Assembly: GCA_018267365.1 (NCBI GenBank)
Contig: JAFDYQ010000005.1
Span: 1-64,000, forward strand
Length of the DNA: 64,000 bases
Reading direction: 5' to 3'
DNA from: Bacteroidota bacterium
GTDB lineage: Bacteria; Bacteroidota; Bacteroidia; Chitinophagales; LD1
Position numbers and translations under genes: made by a program. The notes beneath the pieces were generated by a model. The model had not been told where the DNA came from. It did no database searches and saw only the letters and a program-made list of their open reading frames with translations. Of the stretch, positions 24,356-33,405 are shown in pieces; the first letter of the stretch is position 1, and every line of letters begins with the position of its first letter.

Positions 24356-24916
24356 ATGCCATTTATTGACACAGACTTTCCGGGGCTCAAAATATTTGAC
24401 CCGACCGTATTTAGTGATAGCCGGGGCTATTTCGTAGAAACCTTTAATGAAAATACCTTCAAAGCAGCAGGTATAGATGTCCGATTCGTACAGGATAATG
24501 AATCAAAATCCCAGTATGGGGTAGTACGTGGCCTGCACTATCAGCTGGACCCGCACGCCCAGGCCAAGCTGGTGCGCGTGATCTACGGCGAGGTGCTGGA
24601 TGTGGTAGTAGATATCCGCCGCGGGTCACCTACCTATGGTCAAAAATATGAGGTACTCCTGTCTGGTGAGAATAAGCGCCAGCTCTTTATACCCCGCGGC
24701 TTTGCTCATGGGTTCTCTGTCTTGCGTGATGATACGGTTTTCAGCTATAAGTGTGACAATTTCTATAATAAAGACTCTGAGGGCGGTGTGCTGCTGTCAG
24801 ACCCGGACCTGGCCATAGACTGGCGTATACCTGCTGATAAAATGGTGATTTCGGCCAAGGATAAGAACAATCCGCCCCTGAAAGATTGCGTCAACAACTT
24901 CGAATACCGTCCATGA
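24356..24916 (+). CDS. rfbC: dTDP-4-dehydrorhamnose 3,5-epimerase
   Basis: A 186-residue cupin-fold enzyme of dTDP-L-rhamnose synthesis. The catalytic His lies in VVRGLHYQLDP, followed by AKLVRVIYGEVLDVVVDIR and the Tyr region GFAHGFSVL. Its stop overlaps the rfbD start by ATGA. rfbA and rfbB are not in this window. Confidence 0.95.
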   Translation: MPFIDTDFPGLKIFDPTVFSDSRGYFVETFNENTFKAAGIDVRFVQDNESKSQYGVVRGLHYQLDPHAQAKLVRVIYGEVLDVVVDIRRGSPTYGQKYEVLLSGENKRQLFIPRGFAHGFSVLRDDTVFSYKCDNFYNKDSEGGVLLSDPDLAIDWRIPADKMVISAKDKNNPPLKDCVNNFEYRP

Positions 24917-25791
24917 AAAAAATATTGGTCACAGGCGCTTCCGGCCAGTTGGGCAGCGAGATCAGGTTTCTGTCAGGCGGGTACAGCCAATACGCATTCA
25001 CGTACACCGACTCTGCTGAGCTGGACATCACAGACGCCGCAGCTGTGCAAAAAGAAGCCCGGGAAAACAGCTACTACGCCATCATCAACTGTGCAGCCTA
25101 TACAGCAGTGGACAAAGCTGAAACAGATAAAGACCGGGCCTACATGATCAATGCCACCGGTGCTGCCCATCTGGCCCGCGTAGCGGCAGCCACCGATGCC
25201 AAATTTGTGCATGTGTCTACCGACTTTATTTTTGATGGGACACACAGCCAGCCTATAGTGGAGGACGATCAGCCAAACCCGCTGAGCGTATACGGCGCAT
25301 CTAAGCTGCAGGGCGAACTGGAAGTCCTCAAGGCTAACCCGGATACGCTGCTGATACGAACCTCATGGGTATATTCCAGCTATGGCGCTAACTTTGTGAA
25401 AACGATCCTCCGACTCTGCCGCGAGCGCGACAGCCTCAATGTAATATTTGACCAGGTGGGCACGCCTACCTATGCGCGTGATCTCGCAGCCTTTATCCTC
25501 TCTGAGCTGGAGGCTGCAGTAGATCAAAAAATCGGAGGTGTATTTAATTATAGTAATGAGGGCGTAGCCTCCTGGTATGATTTTGCCATCGCAGTGCGCG
25601 ATATAGCAGGCCTGAAAACTAAAATATCACCTATAGAAACATCACAATATCCCACACCTGCTACCAGACCTAAGTATAGTGTGCTGAATAAAAGCAAGGT
25701 AAAAAAATCCTTTGGCATAGAGATACCCTACTGGAGGGATAGCCTCATGAGCGCTATGAGTATTATACTAAAAGAACAAGGCCAGAAATGA
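24913..25791 (+). CDS. rfbD: dTDP-4-dehydrorhamnose reductase
   Basis: A 292-residue SDR enzyme completing dTDP-L-rhamnose. NAD(P) binding GASGQLGSE lies near the start, and the active-site YGASKLQGE is the YxxxK pair. The start at 24913 (MKKILVTG) overlaps the rfbC stop by four bases and begins the Rossmann fold directly. It overlaps cysQ by ATGA. Confidence 0.95.
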   Translation: MKKILVTGASGQLGSEIRFLSGGYSQYAFTYTDSAELDITDAAAVQKEARENSYYAIINCAAYTAVDKAETDKDRAYMINATGAAHLARVAAATDAKFVHVSTDFIFDGTHSQPIVEDDQPNPLSVYGASKLQGELEVLKANPDTLLIRTSWVYSSYGANFVKTILRLCRERDSLNVIFDQVGTPTYARDLAAFILSELEAAVDQKIGGVFNYSNEGVASWYDFAIAVRDIAGLKTKISPIETSQYPTPATRPKYSVLNKSKVKKSFGIEIPYWRDSLMSAMSIILKEQGQK

Positions 25792-26564
25792 CTCACCGGG
25801 ATATAGATATTGACTACCTGCTCTCTGTGACGCGCCAGGCGGGAGCGGCTATTATGGAGGTATACCAAAAAGACTTTGCTGTAGAGTATAAGGATGATAA
25901 ATCGCCGCTGACTGAAGCAGACAAACTCAGCAATGCCGTCATAAATATGGCGCTCACTGAGCGCTACCCTGGGTCCAACATTATCTCTGAGGAGAATAAG
26001 CAGGTGCCATATGACATACGCAGGGATTGGCAGAGCTTCTGGCTCATAGATCCGATAGACGGCACCAAGGAATTCATCAAAAAGAACGGCGAGTTTACCG
26101 TCAATATAGCTTTTGTGGAAAATGGTGTGCCCACGGCAGGCTTTGTCTACGCACCGGCCCTTGCTGTCATGTACTATGCCGTAAAAGGCGATGGTGCCTA
26201 TAAGATAATGGATGGGCGCAAAGTAAAACTGGAACCATGCCCCTCCTGGCGTGACAAAACCGAGGTACGGGTGGTAGCCAGCCGCTCTCACATGAGCCCC
26301 GAGACACTCGATTTCGTAAAAGCTATAGAACTCTCCGGCAAGCAGATAGAGTTTATCTCATCCGGTAGCTCTCTCAAGCTATGCATGGTGGCAGATGGCA
26401 CTGCCGATGTGTACCCGAGATTCGGCCCTACTATGGAGTGGGATACCGGTGCGGCACACGCTATAGCGCTGTATGCAGGCAAGAACGTGATACATGCAGA
26501 GACAAAACAACCTCTTGTTTACAATAAAGAAAACCTGCTCAATCCAAGCTTCATAGTGGAGTGA
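25788..26564 (+). CDS. cysQ: 3'(2'),5'-bisphosphate nucleotidase
   Basis: A 258-residue inositol-monophosphatase-fold enzyme that hydrolyses PAP to AMP. Metal motifs are EENK in IISEENKQVPYD, DPIDGTKEFI and MEWDTGAAHAI. It is coupled to rfbD by ATGA. CysQ normally supports sulfate assimilation; its coupling to rhamnose genes suggests shared surface-polysaccharide expression, but no sulfate genes are nearby. Confidence 0.92.
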   Translation: MTHRDIDIDYLLSVTRQAGAAIMEVYQKDFAVEYKDDKSPLTEADKLSNAVINMALTERYPGSNIISEENKQVPYDIRRDWQSFWLIDPIDGTKEFIKKNGEFTVNIAFVENGVPTAGFVYAPALAVMYYAVKGDGAYKIMDGRKVKLEPCPSWRDKTEVRVVASRSHMSPETLDFVKAIELSGKQIEFISSGSSLKLCMVADGTADVYPRFGPTMEWDTGAAHAIALYAGKNVIHAETKQPLVYNKENLLNPSFIVE

Positions 26565-26683
26565 TACAAATGATAACACTGCCGTAACACTCAGTATGAC
26601 GCTCGGTGCTATGTTTGAGCAGGACATTGAAACTACTATAGAGAATTATCCAGCCCTTATATATTTAACCGAAAATACACCAC

Positions 26684-27370
26684 ATGCAGACTAAGATGGT
26701 CGTCTTTGATATGGCCGGTACTACCGTAGAGGATAGCGACAATGTACATCAATCTTTTATGGACGCTATGAAAGCGAAGGGCTATGATGTGACCCGCGAT
26801 GAGGTCAATAAAGTAATGGGGTACCCTAAACCATACGCCATAGAGACCATGCTGGACGAGAAGTTCAGATTGCCTGCCGGTGACGAGCGGTCAAAACTCA
26901 CGAATGAGATACACGATATATTTCTGAATGACATGGTAAACTTTTACTCTACCGATCCCGGCGTAAAGGGCAAGCCCAACGTAGAGTATATATTCACTGA
27001 ACTGAAAAACCGAGGCGTAAAGGTAGTGATCGATACAGGTTTCTCCCGCCCTATAGCGGATGCGATATTTAAGCGGCTGGGCTGGAAAGAGAAGGGCCTG
27101 TATGACTACAGTGTGACCAGTGATGAGGTAGAGCGGGGGCGCCCCCATCCCGATATGATACTGAAAGCCATGAATCACTACGGTATGACCGATACCAAAG
27201 AAGTAGCTAAAATAGGTGATACCCCATCTGACCTGATGGAAGGAATGAGTGCACACTGCGGCCATGTGATAGGGGTGACCTGGGGTGCCTACCGCCGTGA
27301 CCAGCTGGAAAAAGAAAAATATACACATCTCATAGATGACCTTTCTGAAATTCTGACGCTACTCCACTAA
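26684..27370 (+). CDS. Phosphonatase-like HAD hydrolase
   Basis: A 228-residue HAD enzyme with motif I FDMAGTTVEDSD, cap domain, the Lys/Arg region FSRPIADAIFKRLGW, and motif IV GDTPSDLMEGMSAHC. The motif-I form (D-M-A-G-T-T) is that of phosphonoacetaldehyde hydrolase relatives; the Lys of true PhnX that forms a Schiff base is not evident. It ends 2 bases before a DUF5690 transporter gene, so the two are an operon. Likely role: dephosphorylation or C-P cleavage of a small imported or salvaged compound. Confidence 0.85.
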   Translation: MQTKMVVFDMAGTTVEDSDNVHQSFMDAMKAKGYDVTRDEVNKVMGYPKPYAIETMLDEKFRLPAGDERSKLTNEIHDIFLNDMVNFYSTDPGVKGKPNVEYIFTELKNRGVKVVIDTGFSRPIADAIFKRLGWKEKGLYDYSVTSDEVERGRPHPDMILKAMNHYGMTDTKEVAKIGDTPSDLMEGMSAHCGHVIGVTWGAYRRDQLEKEKYTHLIDDLSEILTLLH

Positions 27371-27372
27371 TA

Positions 27373-28698
27373 ATGCAGATCACTCAGCGCTTCTTTCAAA
27401 AGCAACTCCGTGGAAATAAAGTATTTCTTACGATATACGCCTCTATAGTGTGCTTTTGTACTTACTCTTGTATGTATGCCTTCCGCAAACCTTTCTCTGC
27501 CGCACAGTACCAGGTAGGAGATGTAGATTTCAAGGTGATATTGGTCATTTCACAGGGCCTCGGATACATGATAAGCAAATTTGCCGGTATCAAGATTATC
27601 TCCGAAATGCGGGAAAAAGGCAGGGGCAGAAGTATACTGATCCTGACAGGCATCGCTGCTATAGCACTTTTCTGTTTTGCGGTCACCCCTTATCCGTACA
27701 ACGCGGTGTTTATGTTCATCAATGGTTTGCCACTGGGTATGATCTGGGGGCTGGTTTTCGGCTATGTAGAGGGCAGGCGTAGTACAGAATTCATAGGGTC
27801 TATGATGTGCGTAAGCTTTATTTTTTCCTCAGGCTTTGTGAAACAGGTAGGCTCCTGGCTGATGAAGGGTTATCATGTGAGTGAGTACTGGATGCCATTT
27901 GCCACAGGCATGATATTTCTGCTGCCTATGGTGTTCTTTGTATTTCTACTGGAGCAGATACCACCGCCTGATGCAGATGATATAGCAAACCGTACAGAGC
28001 GGAAACCGATGACTGCGGATGACAGGGCTGCACTGGTGGCCAAGTTCCTACCCGGTCTCATCGCGCTCGTCATCACCTACGCGCTCCTCTCTATCGTGCG
28101 CGATCTGCGCGACCTATTTATAGCAAATATCTGGAAAGAGAACCATTACGATAATGTGAAGGACATTTTTACCAGCACAGAGAATACGATCTCAGTGGTA
28201 GTATTATTTGCCATAGGGCTGATGATCGTGATCCGCAATAACTTCGCAGCCTTCCTGGTCAATCATATAATGGTAGCTCTGGGCTTTCTTTTTGCAGGAG
28301 CGTCCTCGTATATGTTTGCGCAGGGCTCGATCACCGCCTATAATTGGATGCTCTTTGCCGGACTAGGTCTCTATCTGGCCTATGTACCTTTCAATGCGTT
28401 GTTCTTTGAGCGCCTGCTGGCTGCCTTTCGCTATACAGCCAATGTAGGCTTTCTGATCTATATCGCTGACTCATTCGGCTATCTGGGTAGTATCGGGGTA
28501 CTTCTCTTCAAGACGTTTGGCCTGAGCCATGACATGCAGTGGACTACTTTTATGTCTACACTGATCATGGGCACCAGTGCGATAGGCCTGATAGGTATTC
28601 TGCTTTCATTTATATATTTCAACTGGAAATATAAGGCGGAGAATAGCACCGAAACTGAACCTATATCTGTCAAAGATCCCGCGTCTATAGCATCTTAA
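27373..28698 (+). CDS. DUF5690 family MFS-like transporter
   Basis: A 441-residue membrane protein with about 12 helices and MFS-like halves. N-terminal CTYSCMYAFRKPFSAA resembles the organophosphate:phosphate antiporter (GlpT/UhpT) group. The middle loop (PPPDADDIANRTERKPM) links the halves. It lies 2 bases after the phosphonatase-like gene, suggesting import or export of a phosphorylated or phosphonate compound handled by that enzyme. Confidence 0.85.
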   Translation: MQITQRFFQKQLRGNKVFLTIYASIVCFCTYSCMYAFRKPFSAAQYQVGDVDFKVILVISQGLGYMISKFAGIKIISEMREKGRGRSILILTGIAAIALFCFAVTPYPYNAVFMFINGLPLGMIWGLVFGYVEGRRSTEFIGSMMCVSFIFSSGFVKQVGSWLMKGYHVSEYWMPFATGMIFLLPMVFFVFLLEQIPPPDADDIANRTERKPMTADDRAALVAKFLPGLIALVITYALLSIVRDLRDLFIANIWKENHYDNVKDIFTSTENTISVVVLFAIGLMIVIRNNFAAFLVNHIMVALGFLFAGASSYMFAQGSITAYNWMLFAGLGLYLAYVPFNALFFERLLAAFRYTANVGFLIYIADSFGYLGSIGVLLFKTFGLSHDMQWTTFMSTLIMGTSAIGLIGILLSFIYFNWKYKAENSTETEPISVKDPASIAS

Positions 28699-28722
28699 CG
28701 GCGAATCCGGTATTTTTACCCT

Positions 28723-29094
28723 ATGGCAAAGAAGATCGATGCAAATCTCCTGCGCAGCTACATGATGGGCGCTGCTGACCCCGTGAAAGGAGTCAAGAGC
28801 AATGCCTCCATGTTTGGCGAGGAAATAGACCTGCACGTCGATAGCAGCCAGTTTCGAGGCGGCAAAAAGGAAGAGAAATACGCCATAGAGTACCAGATAG
28901 ACGCCCTGCACACCGCACTCGATAATGCCATCATGCGCGGCAAACTGGAGCTGCGCATCATACATGGCCTCGGCAAAGGCAAACTAAAGGACGAGGTGCA
29001 CAAAATCCTACGCTCCCACCCGCAGGTGAAGTCGTTTGAAAATGCCTATCACGCGCGGTATGGCTGGGGCAGCACGATTGTCTACTTTAAGTGA
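28723..29094 (+). CDS. Smr domain protein
   Basis: A 123-residue protein. The Smr signature runs from EEIDLHVDSSQF through LELRIIHGLGKGKLKDEVHK to YGWGSTIVYF at the end. Smr domains nick branched DNA or act on RNA; here it is alone, with a 35-residue N-terminal leader instead of a MutS2 body. A 24-base gap to the transporter gene allows co-transcription. Confidence 0.88.
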   Translation: MAKKIDANLLRSYMMGAADPVKGVKSNASMFGEEIDLHVDSSQFRGGKKEEKYAIEYQIDALHTALDNAIMRGKLELRIIHGLGKGKLKDEVHKILRSHPQVKSFENAYHARYGWGSTIVYFK

Positions 29095-29123
29095 CAGCGA
29101 ACAAAACCACTGTTTACGAGCGC

Positions 29124-29154
29124 TTATCCACAATTTTTCCACAAACTATCTTTG
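29124..29154 (+). promoter_or_regulatory. Tandem DnaA-box-like sites next to a -7 element
   Basis: TTATCCACA (29124-29132) is a perfect DnaA-box consensus. TTTTCCACA (29135-29143) differs at one base and lies exactly 11 bases further on in the same orientation. TATCTTTG (29147-29154) follows and fits the TAnnTTTG -7 element of the gene at 29175. DnaA control of that promoter is an inference. Confidence 0.5.
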
Positions 29155-29174
29155 TAGTCTAAATACAAGTGATT

Positions 29175-29564
29175 ATGAAATGGTTTGCAAAATGTATGAT
29201 CGCCCTGGGCCTGATATGCGCCGGCGATAAAGCATCGGCCCAGATGGTGGCTGATGGAGGAATGGAAAACCCTAACATACTGGCCGAGGCCAAAGCCCCT
29301 GGTACCTCTATCCAGAAAGAAATGAGCGTAGAGCTGAAAAACGACTGTGGTAAACAGGTAGCTATATACGCCGGCGACAAGAAAGAAGTCTATGGCGGTC
29401 ACGCACAGACATTCGGTGGTATGAGCAAAAATACGATCTATGTGAAGGAGGGTGATGTAGTATGTATCATGAATGACCCGAAGACGATACAGGCATGCTC
29501 TATCGTGAAGCCTACCACTACCAAGATAGAAGTCAACCCGGGCGGAAACGGCTTCGTGAAGTAA
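29175..29564 (+). CDS. Small secreted protein
   Basis: A 129-residue protein with signal peptide MKWFAKCMIALGLICAGDKASAQ. The mature part holds three Cys and Asn/Gly-rich beta segments (ELKNDCGKQVAIYAGDKKE, VVCIMNDPKTIQACSIV). No family is recognised. It follows a promoter with two DnaA-box-like sites and ends in a strong terminator, so it is probably transcribed alone. ATG 29175 begins the signal peptide. Confidence 0.75.
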   Translation: MKWFAKCMIALGLICAGDKASAQMVADGGMENPNILAEAKAPGTSIQKEMSVELKNDCGKQVAIYAGDKKEVYGGHAQTFGGMSKNTIYVKEGDVVCIMNDPKTIQACSIVKPTTTKIEVNPGGNGFVK

Positions 29565-29593
29565 TTTAAAGATTTTAAGAAAATAGTGAGATG

Positions 29594-29622
29594 GCCTGTG
29601 AGTATTCACGGGCTATTTTTTT
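29594..29622 (+). terminator. Rho-independent terminator
   Basis: GCCTGTGA (29594-29601) pairs with TCACGGGC (29606-29613, one G-T pair), followed by TA and seven T residues. It lies between the secreted-protein gene and the convergent gene at 29621. Confidence 0.8.
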
Positions 29623-29944
29623 ATAAAAACTGTCCGATAGAACGCAGATAGGCAAATATCAGGTCACACACCTTATGGATCTTCTCCTCCGGCAGGAAGA
29701 GCATCACACGCGAGCGGCACTCCTTGAAGACATGCTTTTTGATATCCTCCTCATAGACCAATTTACCGGCAGACTCATCCCATATCTCTATGAAGAGATT
29801 GGTGATCACATAAGCCTCATCCTCAGAAATATGAAAATCAAGATGCTGATAGATATAGCGGATCGTCTGCCAGTAGTCAGGCCGCCCCGGCACATTGAGT
29901 GCGGGATTATAGATCTGGTGTGAGGTGGCTTGGTTGGTCCTCAT
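29621..29944 (-). CDS. Conserved-looking hypothetical protein
   Basis: A 107-residue soluble protein, mostly helical, rich in aromatic and acidic residues (YWQTIRYIYQHLDFHISEDE, LFIEIWDESAGKLVYEEDI). No signal peptide or family is recognised. Confidence 0.65.
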   Translation of the reverse strand: MRTNQATSHQIYNPALNVPGRPDYWQTIRYIYQHLDFHISEDEAYVITNLFIEIWDESAGKLVYEEDIKKHVFKECRSRVMLFLPEEKIHKVCDLIFAYLRSIGQFL

Positions 29945-30001
29945 TTTGGGGGAGAAAAGGAGGATGAAGATACGGTGAAAAAACTAAACGGGAAAATGAG
30001 T

Positions 30002-30415
30002 TCAGTATTTTATTCCATCTATTTCTGTGCTGATACCTTGCCCTGTATTACACATCCATGTATAATCTTGTAACCTCAGTATATTATGTGCGTAGCGCCC
30101 ATTTATCGGACTGCCTCCACCATGAGGACATGCGGCACTACCTCCTGAAAGGTTACTATCTATTGTCATAAGGATCGTACTTTTATTGTAAGGATATGAA
30201 ATTCGTACTCTATGCCCATCATCAGGATTCATAAGTGTTATGCTTCCGTCATATATAACTGTATCATAATAATTAGGCACTGCCTCTGTGTTGTAAGTAA
30301 TAACAGTAAAATGGTAGTCACCGGTAATAGCGAAACGTGATGGATTAGCTGGATCAGCTTTCTTACAGGAAGAAAAAATTAAAAGCATTATAGTTAGAAA
30401 AAATAATTGCCTCAT
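30002..30415 (-). CDS. Lipoprotein, paralog A
   Basis: A 137-residue lipoprotein with lipobox FSSC (Cys17). It shares with the next gene's product the string NPSR, a G-x-YHF motif, YDG-x-I, PDDG, a CP motif and a C-terminal I-x-G-V/I-KY. Probably a tandem duplication. The region is more AT-rich than its neighbour. Function unknown; its beta-rich character suggests a small surface lipoprotein. Confidence 0.75.
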   Translation of the reverse strand: MRQLFFLTIMLLIFSSCKKADPANPSRFAITGDYHFTVITYNTEAVPNYYDTVIYDGSITLMNPDDGHRVRISYPYNKSTILMTIDSNLSGGSAACPHGGGSPINGRYAHNILRLQDYTWMCNTGQGISTEIDGIKY

Positions 30416-30466
30416 CGGTACTAAAGTTTATCTAAAGATATAGTATCGTTATTATTAAAAACTACA

Positions 30467-30835
30467 TTAATACTTTACCCCGATAGTATAAACGGTGCTG
30501 CCACCATTATCACACACATACACATTATCTTCTATAAACAGAGAATCGTGCCGGTAATGAGCCACGACAGGACAATAGGCGTTTTTGTCCGTCAAGGTGC
30601 TATCCCGCGTGGTCATAGTCAGCTCCTGAGGTATATATGACAAAACAACACTCACACCATCATCCGGCTCCACAGCATGTATGAATCCATCGTAATGGGT
30701 ATAGCCATTATAAAAGAAATGATAGTTACCTATCATCCTCGCGCGGGAGGGATTCACAGAGCTGGCCTTGCGACACGATGAGGCCATCACAGCCATCAGT
30801 AGTAGTATGACCGATAGATATTTCACAGGTAGCAT
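30467..30835 (-). CDS. Lipoprotein, paralog B
   Basis: A 122-residue lipoprotein with lipobox ASSC (Cys21). It aligns with the 30002-30415 product along its whole length: KASSVNPSR, GNYHF, YDGFIHAVEPDDGVSVVLSY, LTMTTRDSTL, AYCP, VYVCDNGG, IGVKY. A five-base gap separates it from menB upstream. Function unknown. Confidence 0.75.
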   Translation of the reverse strand: MLPVKYLSVILLLMAVMASSCRKASSVNPSRARMIGNYHFFYNGYTHYDGFIHAVEPDDGVSVVLSYIPQELTMTTRDSTLTDKNAYCPVVAHYRHDSLFIEDNVYVCDNGGSTVYTIGVKY

Positions 30836-30840
30836 TTTGA

Positions 30841-31662
30841 TTATGGAAACTTAGGGAATTTGCTCCAGTCTGGCTTGCGCTTTTCTATGAAAGCATTCTT
30901 GCCTTCCTTGGCCTCATCGCTGAGATAGTAAAGCAGCGTAGCATTGCCCGCCAGCTCCTGTATACCTGCCTGGCCGTCCAGTTCTGCATTGAAAGATGAC
31001 TTCAGCATACGGATAGACAGCGGAGATTTCTCCTGTATCTTCTTAGCCCATTGTATAGTAGTATCTTCCAGCGCTTCCAGCGGCACTACCTTATTCACGA
31101 GACCCATGTCCAGGGCATCCTGCGCATTGTACTGATCACAGAGAAACCATATCTCACGCGCCTTCTTCTGGCCCACACAGCGCGCCAGGTATGAAGCACC
31201 AAAGCCACCATCAAACGAGCCAACCTTAGGGCCCGTCTGACCAAAGATGGCATTCTCAGAAGCGATAGAGAGATCACATACCACATGCAGCACATGACCA
31301 CCACCTATTGCAAAGCCATTCACCATGGCGATCACCGCCTTTGGTATCGAGCGGATCTGCTTTTGCAGGTCCAGTACATTGAGGCGCGGCACCTGGTCCT
31401 TTCCTATATAGCCGCCATTGCCGCGCACATTCTGGTCACCACCAGAGCAGAAGGCCATATCGCCCTCACCGGTCAGTATCACCACCTCTATCTCCATGCT
31501 ATCGCGGCAGATATTCATCGCGTCTATCATCTCTTTCACGGTCAGGGGTGTGAAGGCATTGCGATAGCGCGGGCGATTGATCGTGATCTTGGCTATTCCC
31601 TCGAAGAATTCAAATTTGATCTCTTCGTATTCTTTGATAGTCTTCCAGTCTCTCTTTGCCAT
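30841..31662 (-). CDS. menB: 1,4-dihydroxy-2-naphthoyl-CoA synthase
   Basis: A 273-residue crotonase-fold enzyme that closes the naphthoquinone ring in menaquinone synthesis. It shows the N-terminal [12 protein letters not shown], the oxyanion-hole region [10 protein letters not shown], and [20 protein letters not shown]. The genes menF, menD, menB run in order on the minus strand with short gaps, consistent with an operon. Confidence 0.95.
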   Translation of the reverse strand: MAKRDWKTIKEYEEIKFEFFEGIAKITINRPRYRNAFTPLTVKEMIDAMNICRDSMEIEVVILTGEGDMAFCSGGDQNVRGNGGYIGKDQVPRLNVLDLQKQIRSIPKAVIAMVNGFAIGGGHVLHVVCDLSIASENAIFGQTGPKVGSFDGGFGASYLARCVGQKKAREIWFLCDQYNAQDALDMGLVNKVVPLEALEDTTIQWAKKIQEKSPLSIRMLKSSFNAELDGQAGIQELAGNATLLYYLSDEAKEGKNAFIEKRKPDWSKFPKFP

Positions 31663-31709
31663 TATCCAGGTATTTAGTAGTTAGTATTTAGTATTAAGAA
31701 CCTTTACGA

Positions 31710-33350
31710 TTATCTAATGTTGCCGAGGAAAGTAAAATAATCCTTGTACACCTTCTCACTGATAGCGCCGTCGGTTTTGATCTCGAGGATAGCAGGGCGG
31801 CCCTTTTGTGGTTTATAAAACTGCCCCAGCACAAACTCCAGATCGTCGGCGCGGTCGCAAAAATAATAAGGTATCTGATACATCTGGGCCAAATGTTCGG
31901 CGCCATGCTGATGCCTGGTTTCAAAGAAAGTGGAGAAGCCCTCCACCCGCTGCGGTCCATCTATCAGGCGGAAGATATTGCCCCCGCCATTATTGATCAC
32001 GATGATGCGCAGATTAGGTGACAGGTAGTTATTCCAAAGTGCATTGGAGTCGTAGAGGAAACTCACATCGCCCAGTACACAGATAGTAGGACCGCCATAC
32101 TGCAGCGCAGCACCCGCCGCCGCGCTCATAGAGCCATCTATGCCACTCGTGCCGCGGTTGGCATTCACAGTATTATCTGCCCTATGATGGAAAAAACCCG
32201 CATAGCGGATCGGTGAACTATTGCCATACTGTATGCGCGCGTGCTTTGGAAAGGTCTGCGTCAGTGTCTGAAAAACCTGCCAGTCGCAAAAAGGCGCCTT
32301 GACACCAAATGCCTCCGTACCTTTCACCGCCTGCCGGTGCAGCGCCATCCACTGATTACGATAGGCCACATCAGCAGATCTGCCTGCCGAGGCTGCAAGC
32401 GTAGCTACAGGATCACACACCACATGGTGGTATTCCTTTGCGCCGAGGCCATTCCAGCCACCAGCATCATCTGACAGGTGATAGTGATGCGCCGGTTGTA
32501 CTTTGCGTAGCAACTGACGGATCCGCTTAGACACGATCTGCTTGCCTATCGTGATGATCGTATCAGGTGCCAGGGCAGCGAGGTCGCCCTCGCTCAACAT
32601 AGCGAGTGTCGCGTCCAGATGAGTGATCGTGTCCAGTCCGTGCAGATTGGCCAGCGGCTCGGTGATGATGGCCAGACCTGTCGTAGCAGATAGTTTGCGG
32701 ATCAGTTCATACAGTGCCGCATCCGGTTCAAGCATACCACAGATCAGCAGGGTGCGTGAGGTGACGGGCACTTGCGTTACCGGCAGCTTTGGCAAAGCCG
32801 GTGCAGGCGCAGTCACGGTCAGGCGCTTCTCCGCATGGCCATAGAGCGGCTCGCGTAGCGGGATATTGATATGCACCGGCCCATACCCGTGACGGGTAGT
32901 TTCAGTGATAGCCTTAGCCGTGATGGTGGCAGCCTCTGACGCTGTCTCCGGCAGTGTGAAGCTGGCCTTAATATAGTTGCGGTAAATATCGGTCTGGTCA
33001 ATAGCCTGATTCTCTCCTATGCCTATATAGTCCGTCGGACGATCAGCGGTGAGGATCAGTAGTGGCACCTGCTGATAAAAAGCCTCACAGATAGCAGGCG
33101 CAAAGTTCAGCACCGCCGTACCGGAGGTACATACGATGGCTACAGGACTCCGCTGCTGCTGCGCGATACCGAGGGCAAAGAACGCCGCCACCCGCTCATC
33201 AGGCACCACCATACACTGCAGGTCTTTCACCTGAGAGAAAGCCACCACCAGCGGCGCAGAGCGCGAGCCAGGGGCAAACACCGCCTGCCGGATACCACGC
33301 AACCTGCAAACCTCTGCGAGTGCCTGTATATTCTGTTTGTCTGTAGTCAA
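31710..33350 (-). CDS. menD: SEPHCHC synthase (MenD)
   Basis: A 546-residue thiamine-diphosphate enzyme adding a succinyl semialdehyde unit to isochorismate. N-terminal FAPGSRSAPL, catalytic-type Glu near the cofactor ring, and the ThDP/Mg motif GDVSFLYDSN ... NNGGGNIF are present. It uses the product of MenF, encoded directly upstream. Confidence 0.95.
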   Translation of the reverse strand: MTTDKQNIQALAEVCRLRGIRQAVFAPGSRSAPLVVAFSQVKDLQCMVVPDERVAAFFALGIAQQQRSPVAIVCTSGTAVLNFAPAICEAFYQQVPLLILTADRPTDYIGIGENQAIDQTDIYRNYIKASFTLPETASEAATITAKAITETTRHGYGPVHINIPLREPLYGHAEKRLTVTAPAPALPKLPVTQVPVTSRTLLICGMLEPDAALYELIRKLSATTGLAIITEPLANLHGLDTITHLDATLAMLSEGDLAALAPDTIITIGKQIVSKRIRQLLRKVQPAHHYHLSDDAGGWNGLGAKEYHHVVCDPVATLAASAGRSADVAYRNQWMALHRQAVKGTEAFGVKAPFCDWQVFQTLTQTFPKHARIQYGNSSPIRYAGFFHHRADNTVNANRGTSGIDGSMSAAAGAALQYGGPTICVLGDVSFLYDSNALWNNYLSPNLRIIVINNGGGNIFRLIDGPQRVEGFSTFFETRHQHGAEHLAQMYQIPYYFCDRADDLEFVLGQFYKPQKGRPAILEIKTDGAISEKVYKDYFTFLGNIR

Positions 33351-33405
33351 GGTTATTATGATAAGACGAGGGCAAACATAATGAAGTTATAGCTGTAGGA
33401 AAGCC

